This document shows, in pieces, positions 37,763 to 46,919 of a stretch of 64,000 nt of DNA. A program made the translations under genes and the position numbers. This DNA comes from Shimia sp049116215 (GTDB lineage: Bacteria > Pseudomonadota > Alphaproteobacteria > Rhodobacterales > Rhodobacteraceae). The stretch is from positions 868,001-932,000 of the forward strand of contig NZ_JAGDZB010000003.1 in the NCBI RefSeq assembly GCF_049116215.1, written 5' to 3'. Positions within the stretch are counted from its first letter, which is position 1. Every line of letters starts with the position of its first letter. Below the pieces are notes generated by a model. It saw only the letters and a list, made by a program, of their open reading frames with translations. It made no database searches and was not told where the DNA came from.

Positions 37763-39010
37763 TCAGTGCGCTACCCCCGCCGCAACGCTTTCATCAATAA
37801 ACCGGCCTTCGATGAAACGCTCCATGCCAAACTCCGCGGAGAGCGGTCCCGGCTCGCCTTTGGCGATCAGCTCTGCTGTGGCCCAGCCGCCGCCCGGAAT
37901 GGCTTTGAAGCCGCCGGTGCCCCAGCCTGCGTTGATGAAGCAATTGCCCAAGGGCGTCTTACCAATTACCGGCGAGCGGTCACCAGTCACATCCACAATG
38001 CCGCCCCACTGACGCAGCATTTTTAAGCGGCTGACCATCGGGAAGGTTTCACAGAGCGCGCGCACGGTTTCTTCGACGTGATGGAACGATCCGCGCTGTG
38101 TGTAGTTGTTGAACCCGTCGGTGCCGCCGCCAATCACCATCTCGCCTTTGTCGGACTGAGACATATAGCCGTGCACGGTGTTGGCCATCACCACCACATC
38201 CATGCAGGGTTTGATTGGCTCGGACACCAGGGCTTGCAATGCCACAGATTCCATTGGCAGACGGAAACCCGCCATATTGGCGAGATCGCCGGAGTTGCCC
38301 GCGACCACAAGCCCCAATTTGTCACAGTCAATCGGGCCTTTTGTGGTGTCCACGCCAACCACGTTGCCACCTTCAGAACGCACGCCAACCACTTCACATT
38401 TCTGAATAATATCCATCCCCATGTCGGAGCACGCGCGGGCATAACCCCAGGCCACTGCATCGTGGCGGCCGGTGCCGCCGCGTGCCTGCCAGAGACCGCC
38501 TAGAACCGGATACCGCGGGCCGTCGATGTTGATGATAGGCACCAGCTCCTTCACGCGTTCTGGCCCGATAAACTCGGTTGTCACGCCTTGCAGAGCGTTG
38601 GCATGCGCGGTGCGCTGATAGCCACGCACCTCATGTTCGGTCTGCGCCAGCATGATCACGCCGCGCGGGGAGAACATGACGTTGTAGTTCAGATCTTGCG
38701 ACATGGTCTCATAAAGTGAGCGCGCCTTTTCATAGAGAGCGGCGGAGCTGTCTTGCAAGTAGTTGGAGCGGATAATCGTGGTATTGCGCCCCGTGTTGCC
38801 GCCACCAAGCCAGCCCTTTTCGATGATCGCGACATTGGTGATGCCAAAGTTCTTGCCCAGGTAAAATGCGGTAGCGAGACCGTGGCCACCAGCTCCCACA
38901 ATGATCACATCATATTTCTTTTTGGGTTCTGGGGAGCGCCACGCTCGTTCCCACCCCGTATGGAAACGAGCGGCTTCGCGAGCGATGGCAAAGGCTGAAT
39001 ATTTTCTCAT
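37763..39010 (-). CDS. soxB: Sarcosine oxidase beta subunit
   Basis: 415 residues. FAD-binding DVIIVGAGGHGLATAFYLG (34-52) and the strand-loop EKGWLGGGNTGRNTTIIRSNY. The GRHDAVAWGYARA segment (His183) carries the histidine expected to bear covalent FMN in this family. The subunit oxidises sarcosine and reduces O2 to H2O2. First of the sox genes here. Confidence 0.96.
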   Translation of the reverse strand: MRKYSAFAIAREAARFHTGWERAWRSPEPKKKYDVIIVGAGGHGLATAFYLGKNFGITNVAIIEKGWLGGGNTGRNTTIIRSNYLQDSSAALYEKARSLYETMSQDLNYNVMFSPRGVIMLAQTEHEVRGYQRTAHANALQGVTTEFIGPERVKELVPIINIDGPRYPVLGGLWQARGGTGRHDAVAWGYARACSDMGMDIIQKCEVVGVRSEGGNVVGVDTTKGPIDCDKLGLVVAGNSGDLANMAGFRLPMESVALQALVSEPIKPCMDVVVMANTVHGYMSQSDKGEMVIGGGTDGFNNYTQRGSFHHVEETVRALCETFPMVSRLKMLRQWGGIVDVTGDRSPVIGKTPLGNCFINAGWGTGGFKAIPGGGWATAELIAKGEPGPLSAEFGMERFIEGRFIDESVAAGVAH

Positions 39011-39187
39011 GAGCGTGATTCCGAATAGGAGGCAACTTCTCCCAGTTTATGAACTTTTTGCTCAACCGGTCACGGGGGTTAAAGCGCCTATTTGCGCCCC
39101 GGTTGCGACATGTCGCGCCAGAATGCCGATTTTGCTTTCAGCCACCTGCCAGCGGCACTACATGTGGTCCAGCACTTAGGAGGCCAC

Positions 39188-40429
39188 ATGATTTTCTGGA
39201 TTGTTGCAGCTGCCCTTGCCCTCGTGACCGCTGGCTTGTTTGCACTCGCATTGACGCGCCGCGCCGAGGATGAAGACCACCCCGCCGCGTATGATTTGCA
39301 GGTCTATCGTGACCAGCTCAAAGAGGTCGACAAGGATAAGGCCCGTGGCGTGATTGGCGCAGAAGACGCGACACGCATGAAGACAGAAATATCCCGCCGC
39401 ATTCTGACCGCTGATGCACAGATGCAAAAGGCTGAAAATGGCGAGGCCGGTGGCCGCCGGCACGCTGCAGTGGCCGCAGCCGTGCTTGGACTTGCGGTTC
39501 TGGGCGGCAGTTTTGGGCTTTATTATAAGCTGGGTGCGCCGGGCTACCGTGACATGCCGTTGCAAGACCGCGCGGCTGAGGCGCAATCACGCCGCGACAA
39601 CCGCGACAGCCAGTCCGTGGCGGAAACCAAGGTACCGGCCCGATCTGCACCAGACGCGGGCGAAGAGTTTATGGAGCTGATGACCAAGCTGCGTGCCGCT
39701 GTAGAAGAGAACCCTGAGGACTTGCGCGGGCAAGAGCTTTTGGCGCGCAATGAAGCCAACCTAGGCAACCTGCCCGCCGCCTATACGGCGCAAGCCAAGG
39801 TCATTGAACTCAAAGGCGCAGATGTCACCGCCGGCGATTACGTGCTGCACGCCAACCTGCTGATTTCGGCGGCGGGTGATTATGTCTCACCTGAAGCAGA
39901 AGCCAGCTTAAAGCAGGCGCTGGAGCTGGACCCGTTTAACAATCTGGCACGTTACTACATGGGCTTGATGATGTGGCAAACCGGCCGTCCCGATGCAACT
40001 TTCCGCATTTGGGACCAAGTCCTACGACAAAGCCCCAACGACGCGCCATGGGTGCCCTCTATCCGCGCCACCATCACAGAATTGGCTTGGTATGCGGGCA
40101 TCGACTACAAAATGCCCGCTCCCGTTCCAACACATAGTCCGGACGGTTTGTCCGGCCCAACAGCCGAAGACATGGAAGCCGCTGGTGAGTTGGACGTTGA
40201 AGATCGTCAAGCGATGATTCAGGGCATGGTGGACCAGCTGTCGGATCGCTTGGCCACCGAAGGCGGCACACCACAGGAATGGGCCCGTTTGATCGGCGCC
40301 TATGGTGTCTTGGGCAACACAGAACGCGCACAGGCCATCTGGACCGAAGCGCAACAAGTGTTTGCCCAAGCTCCGGAAGCGCTGCAAATTGTCCGCGCCG
40401 GGGCGGCACAGGCCGGAGTGTTGCAGTGA
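39188..40429 (+). CDS. ccmI: Cytochrome c biogenesis protein CcmI
   Basis: 413 residues from ATG 39188 with AGGAGG 5 bp upstream. Two N-terminal membrane helices (MIFWIVAAALALVTAGLFALAL; HAAVAAAVLGLAVLGGSFGLYYKLG) flank a cytosolic leucine-zipper-like loop (YDLQVYRDQLKEVDKDKARGVI). The periplasmic part has TPR units (ASLKQALELDPFNNLARYYMGLMMWQTG) that hold apocytochromes for the CcmFH lyase. It lies far from the ccmA-G operon, as is common in this group. Confidence 0.92.
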   Translation: MIFWIVAAALALVTAGLFALALTRRAEDEDHPAAYDLQVYRDQLKEVDKDKARGVIGAEDATRMKTEISRRILTADAQMQKAENGEAGGRRHAAVAAAVLGLAVLGGSFGLYYKLGAPGYRDMPLQDRAAEAQSRRDNRDSQSVAETKVPARSAPDAGEEFMELMTKLRAAVEENPEDLRGQELLARNEANLGNLPAAYTAQAKVIELKGADVTAGDYVLHANLLISAAGDYVSPEAEASLKQALELDPFNNLARYYMGLMMWQTGRPDATFRIWDQVLRQSPNDAPWVPSIRATITELAWYAGIDYKMPAPVPTHSPDGLSGPTAEDMEAAGELDVEDRQAMIQGMVDQLSDRLATEGGTPQEWARLIGAYGVLGNTERAQAIWTEAQQVFAQAPEALQIVRAGAAQAGVLQ

Positions 40430-40908
40430 GCGAGATTTACCAAAGTATCGAAGAAATGGCCCCTAACCTGCCGCCGATGCAGGCGCTCATGGGCTTAGAC
40501 TTGGGCACAAAAACCATAGGTGTGGCGGTAAGTGACAGTTTCCGCTCGGTCGCAACGCCTATTGAGACGGTGAAACGCAAGAAATTTGGCGTCGATGCCC
40601 AACGGCTGATCGAGATCATCAAGGACCGCAGTATTGGCGGGATCATCCTTGGGTTGCCAATGAACATGGACGGCAGCGAAGGTCCTCGGGCGCAATCCAC
40701 CCGCGCCTTTGCGCGCAACCTCTCCGCCCTGGTGGAAGTACCTATTGGCTTCTGGGACGAACGATTGTCCACCGTGGCCGCCGAACGGGCGCTGTTGGAG
40801 GCGGATACGTCACGCAAACGTCGCGCAGAGGTGATCGACCACGTTGCAGCCTCCTATATTCTGCAAGGGGTACTGGACCGTCTGAATCATCTCGGGAGCG
40901 CATCGTGA
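40426..40908 (+). CDS. ruvX: Putative Holliday junction resolvase RuvX/YqgF
   Basis: 160 residues starting at a GTG inside the ccmI stop (GTGA overlap). RNase H fold: MGLDLGTKTIGVAVSD (first acidic residue), GLPMNMDGSEG, FWDERLSTVAAE and the C-terminal IDHVAASYILQG. YqgF proteins act in 16S rRNA 5' processing or junction resolution. Coupled with DUF1289 on the other side. Confidence 0.92.
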   Translation: MSEIYQSIEEMAPNLPPMQALMGLDLGTKTIGVAVSDSFRSVATPIETVKRKKFGVDAQRLIEIIKDRSIGGIILGLPMNMDGSEGPRAQSTRAFARNLSALVEVPIGFWDERLSTVAAERALLEADTSRKRRAEVIDHVAASYILQGVLDRLNHLGSAS

Positions 40909-41138
40909 GCAAAGACACCGTGTGGAAACGCAGCGAAGTGGAAAGCCCTTGCATACAAGTCTGCGTTGTGCATCCCGAGGAGCGGATCTGCACCGGCTGC
41001 TTGCGCAGCATTGATGAAATCACCCGCTGGTCCAAAATGTCACCGGAAGAGCGCAGCGAGATTATGGCAGAGCTGCCGTCGCGCGCACCGCGCTTGAAAA
41101 AGCGCCGCGGCGGCCGGAGTGCGCGCCTGAAGCGCTAA
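40905..41138 (+). CDS. DUF1289 small zinc-type protein
   Basis: 77 residues from a GTG overlapping the ruvX stop. Cys pattern C-x3-C (PCIQVC), then CTGC near residue 30, then IDEITRWSKMSPEERSEIM, which defines DUF1289 (PF06945). Likely metal-binding; function unknown. Followed by a terminator. Confidence 0.85.
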   Translation: MSKDTVWKRSEVESPCIQVCVVHPEERICTGCLRSIDEITRWSKMSPEERSEIMAELPSRAPRLKKRRGGRSARLKR

Positions 41139-41160
41139 AATCAAACACCAGCCCAAACAA

Positions 41161-41190
41161 AAAGCGCGCCCAAATGAGCGCGCTTTTTTT
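41161..41190 (+). terminator. Rho-independent terminator of ccmI-ruvX-DUF1289
   Basis: Stem AAAGCGCGC / GCGCGCTTT plus TTTTTTT run, 22 bp after the last stop. Confidence 0.85.
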
Positions 41191-41207
41191 CGTTTTGACT
41201 TGTGGCC

Positions 41208-42557
41208 TTACGGAGTTGGAACCGGCGTTGCGGATTCCACCACATCGGTTTCCACAACCGACACATTGGCCGGTGTCATGCTGGCGCCAAAGACGGTGGC
41301 AACCGGGACGCCATCGTAAGAGACCGTGAACCAGCCCTCACCGGCGTCTGCATCCGCATCTACCGTCACCGTACCGGAACCCTCACCTTCAGGGACCAGA
41401 ACTGCAAAAACGTCTTCGGCCGCATCAAAGTCTTCAATAACCGGCAGGCTGTCCGCATCCACCCAGGCGCCAGAGGCAAAGGTGTCGATGCCTGCGCCAC
41501 CTTCGGCCACATCGCCGGACCCGAGGATGAAAGTGTCGTTGCCGTCGCCGCCACGCATTGTGTCCGCGTCCAGCACATCACTGGCTGCGATCATCTCATC
41601 ATCAGAGCCATCTTCCACGCCCACAAAGACGTCATCGCCAAGGCCACCCTCCATCCTGTCCTCGCCAACACCACCAATCAGCGTGTCGTTGCCGCGACCA
41701 CCCAGAAGCGTATCCGCGCCTGCGCCACCGTTGAGGCTGTCATCAGAGGTTTGGCCGGAGAGGTGATCATCCCCCTCGCCACCTTCCAGTGTGTCATCGC
41801 TATTGCCGCCCCAAAGCGAGTCATTGCCTGCGCCACCGATCAGGCTGTCGTTGCCGTCACCGCCCAGCAGGCTGTCGTCACCTTCGCCGCCATCCAGCGT
41901 GTCGTTGCCATCTTCACCTGCCAGAGCGTCATTACCGAGGCCTCCAGACAGGGAATCAAGACCCAAACCGCCCAACAGGCTGTCGTCGTCATCACCACCG
42001 TCCAGCGTGTCGTCACCCCAGCCGCCAAACAACGTATCCGCCCCGGCATCGCCGCTCAGACTATCGTCAGATGTGCCACCGCCCATCAGGTCGTCGCCCT
42101 CGCCGCCAGTCAGCGTGTCCGCATCATTGCCACCAGAGATTTTGTCATTGCCAGCGCCGCCATCTACAGAGTCGCTGCCGTCACCGCCCCGAATGGTGTC
42201 ATCACCATCGAGACCGGTCACAATGTCTGCCCCCGCGGCCGCGTCAATCCGCTCGCCTTCCTCGGTACCAGCCAGCGTATCCGCTTCATCCGTGCCCGAG
42301 ATCGGATCAACGGTTGTCACGGTCGGCTCTTCGGGGTCTGCGGGATCAGTAGGATCAGTAGGATCATCTGGGTCCGCGGGATCAGCAGGATCGTCTGGGT
42401 CCGTGGGATCTAGCGGATCATCACCGGTTGTTGTGGGATCACCCGTTGTAGGATCATCGTTTGTTTCCGGATCTGCTGTGTTGTCATCATCATCCGAAGT
42501 CACCTCGTAGATAACAGCCAAGCCAAGCGCCACGCCCAAAATCCAAAGTAATTGCAT
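41208..42557 (-). CDS. RTX (haemolysin-type calcium-binding) repeat protein
   Basis: 449 residues, starting at ATG 42557. A short N-terminal membrane segment (LLWILGVALGLAVIYEV) leads into an Asp-Pro-Thr-rich linker with DPxDPAD repeats (residues about 25-80), then about 22 GGxGxDxL nonapeptide repeats (residues about 90-350) that bind calcium and fold as a beta-roll; the end is a beta domain (GSGTVTVDADADAGEGWFTVSYDG). Such proteins are usually exported by type I systems; no such transporter is nearby, and the N-terminal anchor is unusual, so membrane tethering at the cell surface is possible. Confidence 0.9.
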   Translation of the reverse strand: MQLLWILGVALGLAVIYEVTSDDDDNTADPETNDDPTTGDPTTTGDDPLDPTDPDDPADPADPDDPTDPTDPADPEEPTVTTVDPISGTDEADTLAGTEEGERIDAAAGADIVTGLDGDDTIRGGDGSDSVDGGAGNDKISGGNDADTLTGGEGDDLMGGGTSDDSLSGDAGADTLFGGWGDDTLDGGDDDDSLLGGLGLDSLSGGLGNDALAGEDGNDTLDGGEGDDSLLGGDGNDSLIGGAGNDSLWGGNSDDTLEGGEGDDHLSGQTSDDSLNGGAGADTLLGGRGNDTLIGGVGEDRMEGGLGDDVFVGVEDGSDDEMIAASDVLDADTMRGGDGNDTFILGSGDVAEGGAGIDTFASGAWVDADSLPVIEDFDAAEDVFAVLVPEGEGSGTVTVDADADAGEGWFTVSYDGVPVATVFGASMTPANVSVVETDVVESATPVPTP

Positions 42558-42938
42558 CACTTACACCCATATTCTGAAAAGAATTTTCTCAACTCTATAC
42601 AAATTTTATCGGAATTTTAAGCAAACATTTTGCAGCGGTTCCGGGATCGAAACAATGCAACTGTGGCCAATTCAAAGTTTCCAAACAAGAAACGCTAGCT
42701 CGGGAAACGCCTACTTTTAGATGAAAAATCTGCGACCTAATCGCCACGACTGCCGTAGGCCATCTTGCGTATTGCGCGAGATACAGAGTGCAAGTGGCTT
42801 GTCACGCTGCCTTGTGAGGCGATGATACATCCGCAATCCGAATCGTCCTATTGAGTATAACCCGCTTAGATCTCCGCCTATAGTAGAGCATTCCTGACCT
42901 CGCGCACCAAAATGTAGGACGCCGAAACAGCCTTGCAA
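42558..42938. other. Intergenic region, no gene seen
   Basis: 381 bp between the RTX gene and the TauE/SafE gene, divergent upstream of the first. It is AT-rich near the RTX start (42580-42630), as a promoter would be. I see no RNA gene or convincing ORF. Confidence 0.6.
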
Positions 42939-43766
42939 TTAAAGCCCCGCCGCCTTGCGCAACATGTTCAACGCCACCAGCGTCAAAAACACGGCAAACA
43001 CCCGCTTGAGTGGTTTCGGGTCCATGGCATGGGCCAACTTGACCCCCAAAGGCGCAGTCAGAAGTGTCATCGCAATAATCAATCCAAAAGCCACCATGTT
43101 CACTGCGCCCACGGTAAATGGCGGCCGCGTGGCGGGATCAATCTCCATAAACAAGAATCCGATCACCGCTGGCACGGCAATGGTCACACCAAACCCGGCA
43201 GCGGTAGCCACCGCGCGGTGGATAGGCACATTGAACAAGGTCATCAGCGGCACGCCAAAACTGCCACCACCAATACCCATCAGAACCGACAGGAACCCAA
43301 CACAAGGGCTCACAATCAGACGTGGCAGACCAGCAGGCATCGCTTGCCCCAACCGCCAATGCGCTTTGCCAAACCCCATGTAGGCGCCAATCACCAGCGC
43401 CAAAGAGCCAAAGACAATTTGCAGCGTCACGGAACGCAGATTGGCCGCCACCAACACGCCAATGAAGGCGCCCACTACAATGCCTGGGGCCCATCTCCGC
43501 AGGATGTCCCAGTCCACCGCGCCCTTTTTGTTGTGGCTTACTACAGAGCGCAGTGAGGTCACAATAATGGTCGCTAATGAGGTTGCCAGACAGACCTGCA
43601 TCAACTGCAGACCGTCATAGCCAAGCGATTGGAAGGCATAGAAAAATGCGGGCACCAAGACTATGCCGCCGCCCACTCCCAACAGGCCGGCCAAAACACC
43701 AGCCACGCCGCCAATCACCAGCAAAAGCAACAGCATTTGAATGAGCAAAGCGGGATCTTGGGCCAT
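42939..43766 (-). CDS. TauE/SafE family sulfite/organosulfonate exporter
   Basis: 275 residues from ATG 43766 with GGAGG 6 bp upstream. Eight hydrophobic helices with the duplicated GVLAGLLGVGGGIVLVPAF / GFLSVLMGIGGGSFGVPLM motif of the family. It moves sulfite, sulfoacetate or related anions across the inner membrane; the substrate is unknown. Confidence 0.92.
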   Translation of the reverse strand: MAQDPALLIQMLLLLLVIGGVAGVLAGLLGVGGGIVLVPAFFYAFQSLGYDGLQLMQVCLATSLATIIVTSLRSVVSHNKKGAVDWDILRRWAPGIVVGAFIGVLVAANLRSVTLQIVFGSLALVIGAYMGFGKAHWRLGQAMPAGLPRLIVSPCVGFLSVLMGIGGGSFGVPLMTLFNVPIHRAVATAAGFGVTIAVPAVIGFLFMEIDPATRPPFTVGAVNMVAFGLIIAMTLLTAPLGVKLAHAMDPKPLKRVFAVFLTLVALNMLRKAAGL

Positions 43767-43844
43767 AGGTTCCTCCGGGTGGGCGTTTCGCGGCGAGGTA
43801 AAGCGCAAATCCCGTTGATCTGCAAGCAGACCTGACGCGCCAGC

Positions 43845-44843
43845 TTAGGCGGCAGCCTGAGTCACGTGCTGCAGTGCAGCCAGAACCGTGTCTGGCCCGG
43901 CGCCGGATTTGGTGGCGTTTTCCGACAGATACCGGCGCCACGCCCGCGCCCCGGGTTTGCCTGCAAACAGGCCCAGCATGTGACGGGTGACTTGATTGAG
44001 TTTTCCGCCCTGCGTCAGATGTCCCTCGATATAGGGCAACATCTGCTGCACCACCTGTACCGGGTCTGTGTCCGTGCCAGCCCCAAAGATCTCGCGATCT
44101 GCTGTGCTCAAGATATCGGTGGGATTGTGATATGCCGCCCGCCCGATCATCACCCCATCCATGCCTTCTGCCAGATGGGTGTGGGCCTCAGCCAAACTGG
44201 CTACCCCGCCGTTGATCGATAGGTGCAGCTCGGGGAAGTCGCGCTTCATCTGATACACCAACGGATAATCCAGTGGCGGAATATCGCGGTTTTCTTTCGG
44301 ACTCAGCCCCTTCAGCCATGCTTTGCGCGCATGGATGGAAATTCTTTTGATTCCAGCACCCTGCATCTCGTTGAGGAAGTTGGGAAGCACGTCTTTGGGC
44401 TCTTGATCGTCCACCCCGATGCGACATTTCACAGTGACGTCGACGTCGGTGACTTCTTGCATCGCCTTCACACACTCCGCAACCAGCGTCGGGGATTTCA
44501 TCAAAACCGCACCAAAGGTGCCGGATTGCACCCGGTCCGATGGACATCCCACATTAAGGTTGATTTCGTCGTAGCCCGCATCTGCCCCCAGCTTGGTCGC
44601 CGCTGCCAGCTCCACAGGGTCACTGCCGCCAAGCTGCAACGCAACCGGGTGTTCGGCGGTATTGTGCTCCAGCAAATGCACCGCCCCCCCACGCACAAGC
44701 GCCGGCGCCGTGACCATCTCGCTATAGAGCAAGGTGTCACGAGACAGCAGCCGATGCAGATAGCGACAATGCCGATCTGTCCAATCCATCATCGGTGCTA
44801 CGGACAATTTAGCATGATATTTCAATGGTTTACGGTCCGTCAT
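43845..44843 (-). CDS. dusA: tRNA-dihydrouridine(20/20a) synthase DusA
   Basis: 332 residues. FMN enzyme that reduces uridines 20 and 20a in tRNA. Seen: start MTDRKPLKYHAKLSVAPMMDW, NLNVGCPSDRVQ with the catalytic Cys100, HARKAWLKGLSPKENRDIPPLDY and NGGVASLAEA. The 5' end is the target of the element next door: codons 1-17 and the upstream region are element-supplied (see attL), which restores a full-length gene. A frame extension to 44966 overlaps the integrase promoter and is not used. Confidence 0.95.
   Translation of the reverse strand: MTDRKPLKYHAKLSVAPMMDWTDRHCRYLHRLLSRDTLLYSEMVTAPALVRGGAVHLLEHNTAEHPVALQLGGSDPVELAAATKLGADAGYDEINLNVGCPSDRVQSGTFGAVLMKSPTLVAECVKAMQEVTDVDVTVKCRIGVDDQEPKDVLPNFLNEMQGAGIKRISIHARKAWLKGLSPKENRDIPPLDYPLVYQMKRDFPELHLSINGGVASLAEAHTHLAEGMDGVMIGRAAYHNPTDILSTADREIFGAGTDTDPVQVVQQMLPYIEGHLTQGGKLNQVTRHMLGLFAGKPGARAWRRYLSENATKSGAGPDTVLAALQHVTQAAA
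44781..44792. repeat. attL core in dusA codons 18-21
   Basis: CCAATCCATCAT, reading MMDW of DusA on the minus strand. Its partner CCAGTCCATCAT lies at 56971-56982. Strand exchange inside the shared TCCATCAT would replace the start of dusA with element DNA. Confidence 0.85.
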
Positions 44844-44864
44844 TTTGGCACTTTTGCCCCTAAA

Positions 44865-44935
44865 TTGCACACAGATTGCACATGATTGCAGGTTCCTGTA
44901 TTTAGACTGCACATACACTGCACAGGAATTGCACA
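44865..44935. repeat. Arm-type integrase binding sites, left end
   Basis: Five direct copies of (T/C)TGCACA at 44865, 44876, 44907, 44918 and 44929. Spacing is 11 bp between copies one and two, 31 bp to the third, then 11 and 11. The last copy runs into the integrase start codon. The spacing of one helical turn and the second set at the other end fit arm-type sites for the integrase or its partner. Confidence 0.8.
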
Positions 44936-45972
44936 TGGCTGGTCCGAAGCGTTTATCAAATGGCAAGTGGCGCGTACAGGTGCGCCGTAAAGGTCAGAAG
45001 TTTGACCGGACTTTTGAGCGCAAGACCGATGCAGCGATCTACTACGCCGATGTGCTGCGTATGGTCGAAGGCGGCGCGACCCGCGACACAATCCAAGCCC
45101 CTTCGGATATGACTCTGGCCATGGTCATTTCCGCCTATCTCACACAGGTGGACACAGGTCGGACGAACCGCGCCAATCTGGAACGGATCAGCGACCGCAT
45201 CGGCGGCATCACGATCCGCAACATGTCGGCGCTGGTGGTGCAGGATTACGTCGACGGCAGGCTGGCCGATGGGATCACAGGACAAACCTTGGCCGGTGAT
45301 CTTTCCGCCCTATCCAGCGTCCTGAAGTGGGCCAGACACGTCCGCAAGATCGACGTGAACCCCGACCTAGCCAAAGACGCCCGCACGGCCCTGACAGCCG
45401 CGAGGATCGACACACGGTCCAATGAGCGCACCCGCATACCAACCCAAGACGAACTGGACCGGATTGTCGCGTATCTGGACGGCAACCCGCGCCAGAAAGT
45501 GCCCGCTGGAACCATCACCCGTTTTGCCGCTGCCAGCGCCATGCGGATCAGCGAAATTTGCCGGATACAAATTGAGGACATCAACTGGAACCAAAAGTCC
45601 GTCCTGATCCGCGAACGCAAAGACCCGCGCCGCAAAGCCCGTAACGATCAAGTTGTGCCTTTGGTGGGTGAAGCCTATGAGATAGCCCGCCAGCGGGCCG
45701 CAGGGCGCGCGGAAGGTCGCCTGTTCCCCTACAATCACAAGAGCGCCGGAACAGCCTTTCAGCGGGCCGTGGCGGCTTTGGAGATTGAAGACCTGCACTT
45801 CCATGACCTGCGCCATCTGGCGATCACCGAATTGTTCCGACTCGGCCTGCCGATGGAACTTGTGGCGGTTGTGAGCGGCCATCGCGACTGGAAACATTTG
45901 AAGCGTTACACGCAGTTAAGTGCGAATGATGTGCACAGCGCAATAGAACGCTTGCAACACAACACCTTATAG
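44935..45972 (+). CDS. int: Tyrosine recombinase/integrase of the dusA element
   Basis: 345 residues from ATG 44935 (AGGA 7 bp upstream); the frame is open to 44845 but those codons are the arm repeats. N-terminal Arg/Lys-rich arm-binding segment (KWRVQVRRKGQKFDRTFERK), SAM-like core-binding domain (about 60-165), catalytic domain with Arg204 (AMRISEICR), Lys229, His290-x2-Arg293 (HDLRH), His316 (SGHRDWKH) and Tyr325 (KRYTQ). All catalytic residues are present, so the element may still be able to move. It starts 92 bp from the dusA start, in the opposite direction. Confidence 0.95.
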   Translation: MAGPKRLSNGKWRVQVRRKGQKFDRTFERKTDAAIYYADVLRMVEGGATRDTIQAPSDMTLAMVISAYLTQVDTGRTNRANLERISDRIGGITIRNMSALVVQDYVDGRLADGITGQTLAGDLSALSSVLKWARHVRKIDVNPDLAKDARTALTAARIDTRSNERTRIPTQDELDRIVAYLDGNPRQKVPAGTITRFAAASAMRISEICRIQIEDINWNQKSVLIRERKDPRRKARNDQVVPLVGEAYEIARQRAAGRAEGRLFPYNHKSAGTAFQRAVAALEIEDLHFHDLRHLAITELFRLGLPMELVAVVSGHRDWKHLKRYTQLSANDVHSAIERLQHNTL

Positions 45973-46072
45973 GCCACTCTTAAAGCCTGACCATATCGGA
46001 CGACGTAGCTGCACATAGTTGCCGCGCTTGTCGCGTCCATTTCCTGAGAAATGAACGCGAGGAGTCCGTCCG

Positions 46073-46324
46073 ATGGATGACCCAATCCTGAATCAAATGC
46101 TGGCCGAAAACGGCTGGATAACTGAAGAACAAGTTGCGCTGCTGGAAGGTGTAGAGCCGACCACAGTCCGCAGCCGTCGCAGCCGTGGGCAAATGCCGCC
46201 CTATTACAAAATCGGCCAGCGCATCCTGTACGCGCAAAGCGACATTGCCGACCGCATCCGTGCAAACCGCAAAGTGAGCCAAGGCGGCAAAGGTGCCACG
46301 GCATCTGCTGACGTGCTGTCATGA
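46073..46324 (+). CDS. Small helix-turn-helix protein (excisionase/AlpA-like)
   Basis: 83 residues, GAGGAG 7 bp upstream. A winged-helix/MerR-type reader: WITEEQVALLEGVEPTTVRSRRSRGQMPPYYKIGQRILYAQSDIADRI, in which the turn and the YKIGQRILY wing are typical of excisionases and AlpA-like regulators. It may direct excision or control the primase. Stop overlaps the next start (ATGA). Confidence 0.75.
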   Translation: MDDPILNQMLAENGWITEEQVALLEGVEPTTVRSRRSRGQMPPYYKIGQRILYAQSDIADRIRANRKVSQGGKGATASADVLS

Positions 46325-46797
46325 GCGCGCCGGCAGTTATTGAGCGTGACGGGTTTCTGTACATGCGCGCCACGATGAAGACGGGTCTGGACCCCGCCCT
46401 GCTCGATCGCGCTTCCGTTATGACCGGTGTGTCCGACCGGATTTTTGGTTTCACACATGCCGCCGCATACTTTTGGGACGTCTGCATGATGCACCTTTTA
46501 CTAGAGGATCAGCAGATTGAGCGCGCCAAGCTGCACGCACGCGCGGTCCGCAATCGGACACTTGCCGGTGAGTACGAGCCCCACGGTTACAGTGCGCTCC
46601 CTGTGGACGTCTCAATCAAACGCGACGTACCGCTGACCGATGAGGCCGAGAAGTATGCGGAGCGGAGCAAATGTGAGGTCAGTGTGTCGTTGTTTAATAG
46701 TGTCGTGCGCCTGGGCGCCCTGCTGGAAGTTGGTGACATCGACGCGGCACGTGCGGGCGCTGAGGCTGTGATCAAAAGTGTGAAGGCACTCACCTGA
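46321..46797 (+). CDS. Protein of unknown function in satellite element
   Basis: 158 residues. Not recognised. An N-terminal region with FLYMRATMKTGLDPALLDRASVMTGVSDRIFGF and a helical C-terminal part (LTDEAEKYAERSKCEVSVSLFNSVVRLG) suggest a soluble helical protein. Starts inside the stop of the HTH gene, so the two are coupled. It may form part of the replication or maintenance module. Confidence 0.65.
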   Translation: MSAPAVIERDGFLYMRATMKTGLDPALLDRASVMTGVSDRIFGFTHAAAYFWDVCMMHLLLEDQQIERAKLHARAVRNRTLAGEYEPHGYSALPVDVSIKRDVPLTDEAEKYAERSKCEVSVSLFNSVVRLGALLEVGDIDAARAGAEAVIKSVKALT

Positions 46798-46799
46798 AT

Positions 46800-46834
46800 A
46801 AAAAACGGCCCGCCAAAATGCCATGGCGGACCGT
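46800..46834 (-). terminator. Terminator-like hairpin facing the integrase end
   Basis: Stem ACGGCCCGCCA / TGGCGGACCGT (one mismatch) at 46805-46834. The plus-strand A run before it (46800-46805) becomes a T run on the minus strand, so the hairpin would stop transcripts coming from the right. No minus-strand gene is seen to the right, which suggests an unrecognised antisense transcript. Confidence 0.5.
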
Positions 46835-46919
46835 CCCACATGAAATAGACCAAGTGTCACGACCTATTCGCAGCAATAATATCAGGTCGTGGCGTTTGGC
46901 TCAATAAAAGGAGTCCGAC

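Noticed and set aside
44781..44792. tRNA gene as integration target
   Set aside because: No tRNA cloverleaf at either element end; the shared core lies in dusA coding sequence.
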